Position numbers and translations under genes: made by a program
Part shown: positions 35,342 to 46,463 of the stretch, one piece after another
Position numbering within the stretch: position 1 is the first letter of the stretch
Layout of the letters: each line of letters starts with the position of its first letter
NCBI GenBank assembly: GCA_025617745.1
Contig: CM046863.1
Coordinates: forward strand, 57,921,829-57,985,828
Source: Heliocidaris erythrogramma
Lineage: Eukaryota > Echinodermata > Echinoidea > Camarodonta > Echinometridae
Reading direction: 5' to 3'
DNA: 64,000 bases
Notes under the pieces: generated by a model
Told to the model about the DNA's origin: nothing
What the model saw: only the letters and a program-made list of their open reading frames with translations
The model's database searches: none

Positions 35342-35484
35342 TTAAATCAATGATGATGATAGTCTGTCCCCGTTTCTGGTGTTGATGACGGTTTATTTTG
35401 ACAACCTGATTCGCTTGGCAGATCAGAGTTGGGAGAACTGAATCTGTCAAGGGGATTAACTCTTGACATGGGCCTCATATTGTC

Positions 35485-35728
35485 GAAAGCCTTGCTCACG
35501 CGAGCTCTGCGTCATTTCCAATGCGTCATTACCTGCGCCAATCGAGCCTGTTACGGCAATTAATACATTGCCCAGTTTTGAAAAGTATAATTTGCACTGT
35601 TCATTTTGCAATCACATTTGTAACATAAAATATCACTCTCTCTCTCATGACGCGCAAGAGATCGTACCAACTACTGACGCGGTCCTAAGGCCAGCAAATT
35701 GCGAGTGTGAACCGGGTTTAAGTGAAAG
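35485..35728. mobile_element. Diverged copy of the AAAGCCC-end TIR element
   Basis: Shares with 44396-44917 the left end (AAAGCC..GCTCAC), ATCGAGCCTGT, TTTGCACTGTTC, ATATCACT and CATGACGCGCAA. The right end GCGAGTGTGAACCGGGTTTA is a diverged inverted terminus. Confidence 0.55.
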
Positions 35729-35978
35729 ACCTGGCTTTCAGACTTTCAGAATGAAAAATTTAATCCTCTCAATAGAATGCAACCTTAGGTTAATACATTA
35801 TGACTAAAGTATGATGTTTTTCGTTTATCTCTAAAGTTAAAAAAGCTGTTCGTAGGATAGGTACAGTATCATGCATTTCGAGCACTATCTACATAGTAAA
35901 TCTTGGAGTGTACTAATACTCTATTTAGTTATAACTTGTTTATGTTAACCGATTGTCTAGGCGAACCGAATGGCTCCT

Positions 35979-36117
35979 GGGGAGCGTTTCATCAAGCATT
36001 TTGTCAGTGATTTTTACTGACAAATTTGCTCTCAGCCAATCAGATGCAAGGATTTCAGTAGCTTATAACAAGTTGTCGGTCAAAATCACCGACAAAACGC
36101 TTGATGAAATGCTCCCC
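35979..36117. mobile_element. Palindromic MITE, GGGGAGCGTTTCATCA family, copy 3
   Basis: 139 bp, ends GGGGAGCGTTTCATCAAGC and GCTTGATGAAATGCTCCCC. It lies only 87 bp before copy 4, which is inverted relative to it. Confidence 0.85.
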
Positions 36118-36204
36118 TGTACTAATCCTATGGGAGCTATAGAATCCAGTAGTCAATGGGTTAAGTCAATATTCTTTTTCTTTTCTCCATGATATTATAT
36201 CCCT

Positions 36205-36342
36205 GGGGAGCGTTTCTTCAAGCGTTTTGTCAGTGATTTTTACTGACAACTGTTATAAGCTACTGAAATCCTTGCATCTGATTGGCTAAGAGCAAATTTG
36301 CCAGTAAAAATCACTGACAAAACGCTTGATGAAACGCTCCCC
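36205..36342. mobile_element. Palindromic MITE, GGGGAGCGTTTCATCA family, copy 4 (interior inverted)
   Basis: The interior reads CCTTGCATCTGATTGGCTAA, the complement of the other copies, so the element sits in the opposite orientation. It ends about 170 bp before the first coding exon of the four-pass membrane gene, close to its likely 5' intron. Confidence 0.85.
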
Positions 36343-36517
36343 AGATCAACACATTTCTACGGTGAAGTTAATACTAAGATAGGAAATGATGTACGTCTCC
36401 TCATGCGCCCTACACGTGTCTATTGCCATGATTAATTTTATTATCCGTAACTTTCTTATTATATGTATTTATTCATTTCTTTCCGCATAATTCGTCATTA
36501 TATTCCAGACAATCAAA

Positions 36518-39500
36518 ATGGCGTACGTTTACTCCAACGCCCTCTACGTGTCCATCGCGTTGCTGATCCTTGGTATGATACAGATTGGACTTGAAGTGAG
36601 TTGTTTCTTTGGATGCTATGCTGGATATCACTACACATATGCATCACCAGGATGGAGTGGTATCTTTGTAAGTATAATTATGCACTTTCATTTCAATTAA
36701 TTTAATTTCATTAATTTCAGCTATGTTTAAAGCAAAGATAAGAAAATTACATACATAATCATAAAAGCTATAAATGCTTCAAAAATTTCAAAAAGTTCAA
36801 AAAGATCCAAAAGATCAAAAACTAATTTAGTTCAAAGTCAGTTTTTATGAAATAAAAACAATACAGAAACGGATTAAACATGACAGTCATTAAATTAAAA
36901 AAAAAGAAGACCATTAAAGTGAATAAAAAATAACGGAGAAGAATGGAAATTCTAAACAAGACAGTAAACGATAATTTTCATAAAAATGTGGTGGGATCAA
37001 AAGATATGAATCTCCAATAGATACACACAAGTCATAAAGAACAGAAATGAAAACAGATGGGCAGAAGTAAAAAGGATGGCTTGTTGGGCGTGATTCATGG
37101 TACATAATTATACAGCTAGGGCCGAGTCAAATGTGTGTTTGCTTTTTAAAAAGATATAATATCTAAGTGAATTCTTTGTATAAATTAATGAGTTCATGCC
37201 TTGAAAGGTTAGTGCCAGCCATTTACAGAAAATTGAATGTGAACATGGAAGGTCTTTTCCCTTAATTTGTAAATTATATATAAAAACTACTTACAAAAAA
37301 AATATTTGACCCCACTTCCTACATGTTCAGGAGTGAAAAATCATTTTTTTGTTTTGTCTTGTTTTTTGTGTTTTTTTTTGCGGGGGGGGGGGGGGGGGAG
37401 TGATACGTGTATTAAAGTTCAATCCATTTGGAGTGGAATCCACACTCAAAATAGTGGCATACATTCTCTAAAGAGTAATTCAACCACTACTTTGGAGTGG
37501 ATTCCTCTAGACGTTGGAGTGCATTTCACTAGACGTTGGAGTGAATTTAACTTCGAAGAAAGTGATCCTAAAAATATTTTGTGAACATTCTCATTCATTT
37601 TATGTCAGTTTGGAAAAAAAAACCCATCATAATAGAAATGTCTCCGGGGGGGTGTTTCATAAAGATTAGTATAGCACCCAAGAAAATGTTCCAGTCGTTC
37701 GTAAAGTCATGCGTAACTTTACGAACAGCTTTATGAAACACCCCCTGGAAAGAATTGGTCCTCGCATGCCCTCTTATTCGAAATATGACAAAAAGAGCTG
37801 AAGTGTTCGGCTCGAACATTCATGCCACATGTGGGTGCAGTCCCATATACCCATTTCTGTGTGCATTGCATGTTCTTTTCAGCGAGATTGAGTCAATATC
37901 TTATCATTATGATGATTCCAAAACCTCACAGGCCCGAATTCACAAAGGAGGTTTGGTTCAAACCATGGTTTAAACCCCCTCCTGGGTTTTTTAAGCGTAC
38001 GTGCGGACGGTAACCGACCCAATCATATATTTTCTTTGAGCGCGCGCATGGGCAATGTGCGCTTATTTACGCTTATTTTAGTACGCTTGCGGAGGTTTAA
38101 ACCTTACCCATGGTTTAAACCTTCTTTGTGAATACGGGCCACAGTGTCCTCCAACTCTTATGTATAGATATGATCAATCTTTACTAACTGCTTTGAGACA
38201 GTTTCGTTCACAATTTAATCGCATAACCAGAATTTAAAGTTCATTTCTACTCCTCTGCATACAGCAAATTGGAGAGCTTAACATTCGAAATTGATTTGAA
38301 AAATTATGTCTGTTTGAGTATAATGTTTGTTAAATGCATCAATAATTCTTTTGTTTATTTCAACAGGCATTCGTGACAGGTGTATTTGGCATATGCATGG
38401 TCCGATATTACAAAGAAATGATTTTGGTAAGTCAATATTCACTATCTGCTTAAGTTGAGGCTTCTTGATTCTTGCATCACTACGTAGAAGCCAAGTCAAT
38501 TGTTCTGTTCATTATTGTTTTGTTTATTTCAAAGGATGTGACATTACTGCGACATTAAAACTCTCAAATATATTATTTAAAAAAGGATTTTCTTTTTGTT
38601 GATTATTCTTTTCTGTTATAAAGAATAAAATAATAAAAGATTATGCACCTATTCGTCACTGCCTCTCCCTTTCTTTCTAGTTTGACCCCAGCTCTCTCAT
38701 CCTATCTCCTTTCTCTATCTGTTTTGCTCTATTATTCATTATTTGTACTTTTACAAATTATTATGAATAACATTCATCACTTTTGTCCCTCCCCTACTAT
38801 TCCAGGGTAAATGTTTCTTCATCTTCAGCTTGTTGGTCTTATTCACAAGCGCAGTGTGTCTTTTCCTCGTTGGTTTCTTCGCCTGGCGAGCTGAATACCA
38901 GCTGGCCCATGACGCCCAAGAGAGGGCGCGGCGAGAAGGCCGTTCGGAGAAACTTGAAGCTACAGGTTTAGCTATCCATACCTGTGTGTTGGGTGTCGGG
39001 CTGTGTCTACTGATTTCATCCTGCTACGCGTCATGGTTGAATTGCTGCTGTGAGAAAGCACCAACAAAAAAGGTCAGAATATTTTCACGGTAAAACCTTT
39101 TTAAAAGTAGAGTGGCGGATCCGGGGGGGGGGGGGGCTGGCAGGTGCCCCCGTGCAAAAATTATCAGCACCACTCACTCCAATCTCCCAGTCTTTTTAGC
39201 GAACCCCTGGCTCTGACCTAGCCAATAGGACAGCGATTAGAAAAATATGTCCCAGGCACGGGGTCATCCTAGTAGACCTAACGAGACTGAAATTTTACAA
39301 AAGGTCCACCAACAAAACAAAGAAAGATAAGCAGAAAGTTCCAAAAGGTTCGCTAGGTTCGTTGGCTATTTGCAGTCCACGACACCGACAAAACAAAGTA
39401 CATGAGTAAAGGGAGAAATAATATATGTGTGACATCTGTCCATTACGCCTTCTGAAAAGTTGTGAGAAGGCCCACGGTGTCGTGGACTGCCGGTCTCGTG

Positions 39501-39702
39501 GGCTGTAGCCCTTCTGCACCATTGATTTCAGGAACCCTTAATTAAAATGCAAATCTTATATAAATATTCCGGACTTAAACATTTGCTTCCCCTCTCTCTC
39601 TTTCTCTCTCTCTCTTTCTCTCTGCAGGGCTACGGTCTTGCTTTGGAACCCGTACGAGTTGCTCACGGGAATTCCCCTAACCGTCATCGGGAAAACCCCT
39701 AA
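36518..39702 (+). CDS. Four-pass membrane protein, MS4A/CD20-like, 4 coding exons (183 aa)
   Basis: Predicted exons are 36518-36667, 38367-38426, 38806-39072 and 39628-39702. All introns are GT-AG and phase 0, and the spliced frame is open from ATG to TAA. TM1 (VSIALLILGMIQIGLE, residues 11-33) is followed by a Cys/Tyr-rich loop ending PGWSGIF. TM2 crosses the exon 1-2 junction (about 47-62). TM3 is FIFSLLVLFTSAVCLFLVGF (about 75-96). A charged Arg/Glu-rich stretch (about 100-122) is followed by TM4 (about 124-148), a CCC-containing juxtamembrane site that could be palmitoylated, and a short polar tail. The LGMIQIGLE element in TM1, tight TM1-TM2 spacing and small size fit MS4A/CD20-like tetraspans; claudin or tetraspanin signatures (W-GLW-C-C, CCG) are absent. 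TATTCCAG just before the ATG exon suggests an upstream 5' UTR exon. The function is unknown; membrane location is inferred. Introns hold two MITEs. Confidence 0.75.
37646..37745. mobile_element. Small MITE in intron 1
   Basis: 100 bp with ends GGGGGTGTTTCATAAAG and CTTTATGAAACACCCCC and an inner GTTCGTAAAGT/ACTTTACGAAC palindrome. Confidence 0.8.
37931..38140. mobile_element. MITE of the GGCCCG-ATTCACAAAGG family, copy 2, in intron 1
   Basis: Ends GGCCCGAATTCACAAAGGAG and CTTCTTTGTGAATACGGGCC pair at 18 of 20 positions. The interior matches 31774-31970. Confidence 0.8.
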
Positions 39703-42144
39703 TGATTTTAAGTGGAATCGCCAAAACAAACGACGCGTCGTACGGCCACACCTATTGACAATATCCTGAAGTTTATATTATCTTGATTGATGATGCAATC
39801 GCCAGGCCCCGACATATTGAAATCCGGGCCCCGTACCAGAAAAGTTTGCAATCAATTGCACATTTGAAACAACGATTTGGATTGGTTAACGGTCAGCCTT
39901 TTGAACAATACGTGCATGAAACAATGATCTTGATTAGCCATTGATTTGTAGAAGATGATTTGAAGGTAGTGAGATTTGAAGTAGGTTTCGAATGGTAGCT
40001 TCGAATGGCTAAAATGAATTTATAATTATGAAGATTTTTGCGGTTTTCAGGATTGAAGTTTGGCGTTCTCCACATGTCTAGAGTTCAAGATTTAGTTCAA
40101 GATTTTTCAAAAATGAAGAATTTCGCAAGCTAAAGTAATTTATAGATTATGTTGTAAAACTTGTATACAACAGATTTGAGTAGGTTCCAAAAAAGAAGAC
40201 CTTTCTTCTTCTTTTTGATGAGCATGTACAGTGCACCGTCTGGTGTTGTAACAGTGTAGCTCCATTTGTTGAACTGGATCTTTTCATTTATTTTTACGCT
40301 TTTTCATTGCGTTGAATATTTTTGTAGACTGTTATTTTTGGTTTCTCAATATTTCTGGGGTGACGATCCTCGCCTCCTGAAGGGACACTAACGCACCCCT
40401 TCCCATGCAGATCACCGAGACACCGATCTTGCACTTTGTATACACACTCTTGATAATTTGCATTTTCATACATATAAATTTCAGCCGTGATTGCGATCAC
40501 AAATTACGAATCATAAGCCTGATCAGATAATACAAGGGAGTGTAGAGACCAAGCAAGTATATTCTTTATTTTGGATTCATGAATCTGTGTATTCTATAGC
40601 ACCTGTAATTTTTCAACATTTTTTTTTTTTTGGGGGGGGGGGGGGAGGGGGGCGTCCGCCGGACACATCATTATACTTTAAGAATGTTAGGAAGAATATG
40701 TACGGATTCTTTGTGGAAGTTTGCCGTTGCAGATACACCAACAAGAGGAGGCTCTGGGTACATCGATGAGTTTAATCACTTTGTATTGTCACTTTACTAT
40801 AGGTCTATACAATCGTATACGAGGGCTAAACCTGACATCACGTGACGTCTAGGTGGTGCAAATTAAATAAATGAAAGACTATTAGGACGAAGCTGATATA
40901 GGAGCTGATAAATATCACGTCACGTGATCCATGGCACAACTAAGTACTGTCGCCAGCATAACCACAAACAACTAAACAGATAATTATTTTAATTATATTA
41001 AACCTGATACAAGTTTATTACATTCGATACAAGCTCTTTTTAAAAATGTTTTTAACATTCGATATAAGCTATTGTCTGCAAAATGTGTTGCTATTATGTA
41101 GTAGGCCTACTATTCTGTTCCATTAAGGCGATGCTTTGTTTAATAAGCAAGTGGTATAATTATACCGCTACGCCGTGATAGTCCTGGAGTATAATTATAT
41201 ATATATATATATATCTTATGATATAATACACTAAGGATTTCGGGCTCTTTTTTTGGTTCAAATAGGCTCCTCCCCTGGCCCTTTCGGTCCCCGCCTTTTG
41301 GTACCCACGGGTGGGGAAGGGTTCTTAGGGCGGTGGGAGGCACTTCTTGAGGGCTGACGTCCCGTCCATATTTCATAAATTCATTTTTAAACATTGAATT
41401 TCCGCAGGGAGTAGGCCTAATAATTCCACCAACCCATGAAGCGGGTTTGTAGCTTCAGGCCCAGCCAACCCATATACCTTTCCCTGTGAAGGGGAGCTAT
41501 GCCAAAGAACAGCATGGCCATATATCCGCATGGCTTCAGTGTACAGTACAGTATTATCCACACGTGTAAGATCGCTCGCACGTACGTGTACAGGTCATCA
41601 TACAGGTATAGAATTAATCATTTGAAGCTTCATGGTAACACACAGTTTAGTGTATGTTTCACGACGTTCGCTACCGGTAATTTGACACTTTATCAGAAAA
41701 TCTGATAAGAAGAAAATTCCTTCGAAAATATTTCCATAATGATTATGAATACGTAAAATGATATTAATCCTTCTCCCTCGCCCTGGGAGTGATGGGATGA
41801 CAATGGAATAGGAGGAGGGGGGGGGGGGGGGTAGTAGGGGGGAAGTCAATCCGTCGGTCTCCAAGACCCATATAAGGGGGCCATAATCCCCCTGAAAAAT
41901 AAAATGACAAATTCATTTTTTCTCATTATTGCATCCTTTACAGGGGACGTACCGCTAATTATGGATGTTACTCTGAGTATTAATAAACCACAGAAACATG
42001 GCAAGATCAAATCGCTCCCTCTAGGTCTATGCATGGATATTCTACTCGAACATTATTATATCCATATCAATTTTCATCAAGATTAAAAGGAATTTTCTTC
42101 AGAACTCATGCAAGCTTTGGATAAATAAGACATATTCACATGAT
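39703..42144. other. 3' flank of the membrane gene; no further gene seen
   Basis: AT-rich. Includes a 15-bp inverted pair around 39374 and 39475 (CAGTCCACGACACCG, inside intron 3 and its edge), G runs near 40633-40656 and 41816-41831, an AT run at about 41193-41214 and the palindrome GGTATAATTATACC at 41152. No AATAAA could be assigned to the gene with confidence. Confidence 0.4.
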
Positions 42145-42482
42145 CTGGGGCGGATCCAGAATTTAGTATAAGGCGGGGAAAACAAGTGCAGGTTTGTCAA
42201 CTTTTGGAAAAGGCAGACCTGGGGGGGGGGGGGGGTTGTGGCGAGAATTTTTTTTTCGTCAGACCTAGAAAATTCGCTCAGGAGGGGGTGGTTATGGGGG
42301 TCCCTCCATAATTCTCTGACAAGCAAAAAAAGGTTTCATTCTAAAAGGGGGCGGGTCACAATCAACAAAAGGGCGGATCGTCTATGGTCAAAATGCATAC
42401 TTTCCTGCCATTGAACGGGGGGGGGGGGGTGGGGATGGCACGGGCCAGAAGCACCCCCCCCCCCCCCCCGGGTCCGCCAATG
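42145..42482 (+). mobile_element. hAT-type MITE, copy 1
   Basis: The left end CTGGGGCGGATCCAG and right end GGGTCCGCCAATG are inverted versions of a CAGTGGCGGATCC terminus. The flanking 8 bp are CACATGAT and GACATGTT, an 8-bp duplication with two changes. Shares the interior TGCAGGTTTGTCAACTTTTG and CTCTGACAAGCAAAAAA with copies at 43983 and 62494. Several long G runs and one C run are internal. Confidence 0.78.
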
Positions 42483-42594
42483 GACATGTTGTAAATACCT
42501 CTTGGTAAAAATAACTTTACCCGACTTTTTTATTTATCCACTTGATTATTGTAACAAATATACGGTACGGTGATTAATCATAAACACAGCTAGC

Positions 42595-42626
42595 GCCCGT
42601 GGATGTCCACGGGCTGCTTCTGCTAG
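42595..42626 (+). mobile_element. Helitron 3' terminus
   Basis: A 9-bp stem (GCCCGTGGA-TG-TCCACGGGC, 42595-42614) is followed after 8 bases by CTAG (42623-42626) and then T. A short GC-rich hairpin just before CTRR with a T immediately after is the standard Helitron 3' end. The 5' TC end was not located, so the element's length is unknown; it is probably non-autonomous. Confidence 0.62.
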
Positions 42627-42702
42627 TATATATATATTGTGAGTAATGTGCCTCGAACACAACGCTGGTGGTCTCTCATAGTTGCTTAGTGGAAATGTGT
42701 TG

Positions 42703-42912
42703 TGAAAGAAATGATCACTATGAGACTGTCGTAGCTTTTATTATCCTCCTTTATTCGTAGTCTAGCTTTCGATCTATGATCTTCATCAGGACTGTATATA
42801 TAAAAACACAAAATAATGGCTGACATTTACAGAATATTGACGACTACTTGACTACTGTACGTATAAAGGAGAATAATAAAAGCTACGACCTTCATAGTGA
42901 TCATTCTTTCAC
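42703..42912. mobile_element. Foldback MITE
   Basis: GAAAGAAATGATCACTATGA and CGTAGCTTTTATTATCCTCC on the left are mirrored by GGAGAATAATAAAAGCTACG and TCATAGTGATCATTCTTTC on the right. The central loop is about 85 bp. Confidence 0.75.
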
Positions 42913-42929
42913 TATATATATTATATATA

Positions 42930-43130
42930 TTGAAAGAAAGCTGCTAGAAACGTTTGTAATGCATTGTGGCCAATTTTATTTTCTCTACTCTAATTTTGGA
43001 CGGCTTCCTCCGTCTTCGCCAGGAGTATAGAATGTAAAGACGAAGACGGAGGAAGCCGTCGAAAATTTGATTAGAGAAAATAAAATTGGCCACAATGCGA
43101 TACAAACACTTTTAGCGTTTTCTTTCAATT
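42930..43130. mobile_element. Near-perfect palindromic MITE
   Basis: TTGAAAGAAA on the left pairs with TTTCTTTCAA on the right. GTGGCCAATTTTATTTTCTC pairs with GAGAAAATAAAATTGGCCAC, and CGGCTTCCTCCGTCTTCG with CGAAGACGGAGGAAGCCG. The arms are about 90 bp around a loop of about 20 bp. AT-dinucleotide runs lie on both sides. Confidence 0.8.
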
Positions 43131-43982
43131 GGTTTGAGCCAATACGTGAAACCTAAAAATATTATATATATATATATATATATAAATCTTTACATCCGTC
43201 AATAAGGCGAATTCTCTTTGCATAGGCCTATTTTTCCCATTCGCCTTTCCGCAGGCTCCGACTCGCCTTAAAGTCGAATTTCTTTTGTGACGGAATAAAC
43301 CGCATTGTTACGATTTGCCCTTTCGTAGAATATAATGGTATATATTTACATGTGTATATATTCCCCAGGGAATGGGGGTAAACATATCATTGATATTTTT
43401 TCTTAATTTTGAGTCTGTTTCTTTGTTTAGTTATCTTGCTTTAGTCATTTTTATTTTTGCGTCAATACAATACAATTTTCTTGTTTACTTTCGATTTTCT
43501 CGTATCGTATTTGTCCCCGTTCTATGTACATAATCAGCATCTCATGTCGTACAGCTATCAATAAAGTACGTGTAAACAAAAAAAAATTAATGAACGGACG
43601 AGTGATATTAGGAGAGTAAATGCCGAGAAAAACAACAAATACTTGAAGGAGGAACAAGAGAGAGAGAGAGAGAGAGAGAAGGGGGGGGGGTGACAAACGA
43701 AACAAAGAAGACAATTCCGCAGTTTCCATTATGAGCATGGGTTGACATAAGCCAGAATCGGCGTTTTGGAACCCCACCCCAAACTCCCAGATGTTATGAA
43801 ACTCACTTTTGATACGCTGTTTCACGTACCTTGTTCATAGCTCTTTTCTCAAAGCAAATTATTGCTTTGTCTTTTTGTCTTATTTTGGAGAGAAAAATAG
43901 TTTTAAAACAGTTTTAAAACAATTTTTTTGCCAAAAAAACTCCGGACACAACCGTGTTTTGAAGAAAACGCGTAATACACAA

Positions 43983-44233
43983 CAGGGGCCGATCCAGGAT
44001 ATTGTATAAGGGGGGCAAACAAATGCAGGTTTGTCAACTTTTGAAAAAGGTAGACCCGTATTTAAAAGTCGCTCAGTGGGGGGGGGGGGGGGGGGGGGGG
44101 TCCAGTTTCCCTTCATAACTCTCTGACAAGCAAAAAAGAAAAAAAAAACTTTCGTTCTAAAAAAAGGGGGGGCACAATCCAAGGGGGGGGGGGGGGGACG
44201 GGTCGGAAGTGCCCCCACCAGAATCCGCCACTG
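43983..44233 (+). mobile_element. hAT-type MITE, copy 2, with perfect 8-bp duplication
   Basis: The element runs from CAGGGGCCGATCCAGG to CCAGAATCCGCCACTG. The flanks are ATACACAA at 43975-43982 and ATACACAA at 44234-44241, a perfect 8-bp target duplication as made by hAT transposases. 251 bp, G-run rich. Confidence 0.88.
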
Positions 44234-44395
44234 ATACACAATCAAAACGTTCATTATGGCCTGAAAAAGGGAGCGACAAGAGCAGCCTCAATTAGTTCTG
44301 AATTAATCTACGTTTACATCTGTACTAACGTTACGTTAATTTTTTTCAAGTTGGATTTCGATTTATGGATCTGTCACATCGATATAAAAGTTTTC

Positions 44396-44917
44396 TAAAG
44401 CCCAGCTCACATGAGGCGTCATTTTTCTCGTCAGTAATTTCGCTTATCGAGCCTGTGTCGGCAGTTTAACCCAAAACGCCATTTATTAAAACTTGTTTGC
44501 ACTGTTCTTTTTGTAATCCCTTTTTAAACAATATCACTGTTTCATGACGCGCAATTTAAAGGGATACCGGGCGGCCGTGGGGAAAGTCAGGGTTGTGTAA
44601 GCCCCATTCACTCGTACACAAAGTTTGTGCGTCGAACGCGTCCGTTGGACTAAGTGGGATTACATTTCGACTGCACGAAGCCGACCGAATCTCGCACGAG
44701 AGCTCGAGCTCAGGCGGAGCGTACATGTTTGTACGGCGACCAGTCTATCCGAGGTTTACGCCCCGAGGGGCAACGGCATGATCAGGTAACGATCACGGTG
44801 CCCTCTCGCGGCATTAAAACGTCCACAATCTGCGGTTGAGTATCCCTTTAAGACCGTAAAAGCTGCTGATGTGGTTCTCATCTTCAGCAAATGACGTCTA
44901 ATGTGAGACGGGCTTTA
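44396..44917. mobile_element. TIR element with AAAGCCC ends, host of a nested MITE
   Basis: The left end TAAAGCCCAGCTCACATGAG (then GCGTCATT) and right end AATGACGTCTAATGTGAGAC (then GGGCTTTA) are inverted repeats of about 29 bp. A TTAA-flanked Kolobok-like MITE (44560-44847) is inserted in the middle, so this element is older. Its right 25 bp form part of every unit of the following 69-bp array. Confidence 0.78.
44560..44847 (+). mobile_element. Kolobok/T2-like MITE, copy 3, TTAA target site
   Basis: TTAA at 44556-44559 and 44848-44851; ends AGGGATAC and GTATCCCT. Inserted within the AAAGCCC-end element. Confidence 0.85.
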
Positions 44918-46335
44918 GTATAAGCACCCACACAGTAGCGGATCCAAACAGGGGCGCCAAGGACGTCTAATGTGAGACGGGCTTTAGTATAAGCACCCAC
45001 ACAGTAGCGGATCCAAACAGGGGCGCCAAGGACGTCTAATGTGAGACGGGCTTTAGTATAAGCACCCACACAGTAGCGGATCCAAACAGGGTCGCCAAGG
45101 ACGTCTAATGTGAGACGGGCTTTAGTATAAGCACCCACACAGTAGCGGATCCAAATAGGGCGCCAAGGACGTCTAATGTGAGACGGGCTTTAGTATAAGC
45201 ACCCACACAGTAGCGGATCCAAACAGGGGCGCCAAGGACGTCTAATGTGAGACGGGCTTTAGTATAAGCACCCACACAGTAGCGGATCCAGACGGGGGCG
45301 CCAAGGACGTCTAATGTGAGACGGGCTTTAGTATAAGCACCCACACAGTAGCGGATCCAGACGGGGGCGCCAAGGACGTCTAATGTGAGACGGGCTTTAG
45401 TATAAGCACCCACACAGTAGCGGATCCAGACGGGGGCGCAAGGACGTCTAATGTGAGACGGGCTTTAGTATAAGCACCCACACAGTAGCGGATCCAAACA
45501 GGGTCGCCAAGGACGTCTAATGTGAGACGGGCTTTAGTATAAGCACCCACACAGTAGCGGATCCAAACAGGGGCGCCAAGGACGTCTAATGTGAGACGGG
45601 CTTTAGTATAAGCACCCACACAGTAGCGGATCCAGACGGGGCGCCAAGGACGTCTAATGTGAGACGGGCTTTAGTATAAGCACCCACACAGTAGCGGATC
45701 CAAACAGGGTCGCCAAGGACGTCTAATGTGAGACGGGCTTTAGTATAAGCACCCACACAGTAGCGGATCCAGACGGGGGCGCCAAGGACATCTAATGTGA
45801 GACGGGCTTTAGTATAAGCACCCACACAGTAGCGGATCCAAACAGGGGCGCCAAGGACGTCTAATGTGAGACGGGCTTTAGTATAAGCACCCACACAGTA
45901 GCGGATCCAAACAGGGGCGCCAAGGACGTCTAATGTGAGACGGGCTTTAGTATAAGCACCCACACAGTAGCGGATCCAGACGGGGCGCCAAGGACGTCTA
46001 ATGTGAGACGGGCTTTAGTATAAGCACCCACACAGTAGCGGATCCAAACAGGGGCGCCAAGGACGTCTAATGTGAGACGGGCTTTAGTATAAGCACCCAC
46101 ACAGTAGCGGATCAGAGGGGGCGCCAAGGACGTCTAATGTGAGACGGGCTTTAGTATAAGCACCCACACAGTAGCGGATCCAAACAGGGGCGCCAAGGAC
46201 GTCTAATGTGAGACGGGCTTTAGTATAAGCACCCACACAGTAGCGGATCCAAACAGGGGCGCCAAGGACGTCTAATGTGAGACGGGCTTTAGTATAAGCA
46301 CCCACACAGTGACGGATCCAGACAGGGGCGCCAAG
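44893..46335. repeat. 69-bp minisatellite, about 21 units, spanning a transposon junction
   Basis: The unit starts GACGTCTAATGTGAGACGGG and ends GGATCCAAACAGGGGCGCCA plus AG. Bases 1-25 of the unit are the right end of the AAAGCCC-end element. About 14 bases (TATAAGCACCCACA) are plain flank. The last 29 bases, from CAGTAGCGGATCC, are the left end of a hAT-type MITE whose remaining part follows the array (46307-46463). Units vary mainly between CAAACAGG and CAGACGGG, with single-base deletions. A BamHI-type GGATCC and GGCGCC recur every 69 bp. Since 69 is a multiple of three, 23-residue repeats appear in translation; these are not genes. Confidence 0.95.
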
Positions 46336-46463
46336 GACGTGCGCCCCATTTATTTTTTTGTTTTGTGATTTTTACAGGGGGAGGGGGTTACCCCTCTCTC
46401 ACACCCTCCGTTCCCTCACCGCTGACGCCCCTCCCCTATTTCAAATTCCTGGACCCGCCACTG
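46307..46463 (+). mobile_element. hAT-type MITE at the end of the 69-bp array
   Basis: The left end CAGTGACGGATCCAG and right end CTGGACCCGCCACTG pair at 13 of 15 positions. The interior is T-rich, then GGGGGTTACCCC. The left flank CACCCACA and right flank CCCACCCT do not form a clear 8-bp duplication, perhaps because the left flank has been amplified in the array. Confidence 0.75.

Noticed and set aside
35101..35385. 94-codon frame in the Kolobok-like MITE
   Set aside because: Other copies of the same element break this frame, so it is not maintained as protein.
44884..46305. 23-residue repeat proteins in the 69-bp array
   Set aside because: The unit length is a multiple of three, so a repeating frame is inevitable. 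Units derive from transposon ends and single-base deletions break the frame repeatedly.
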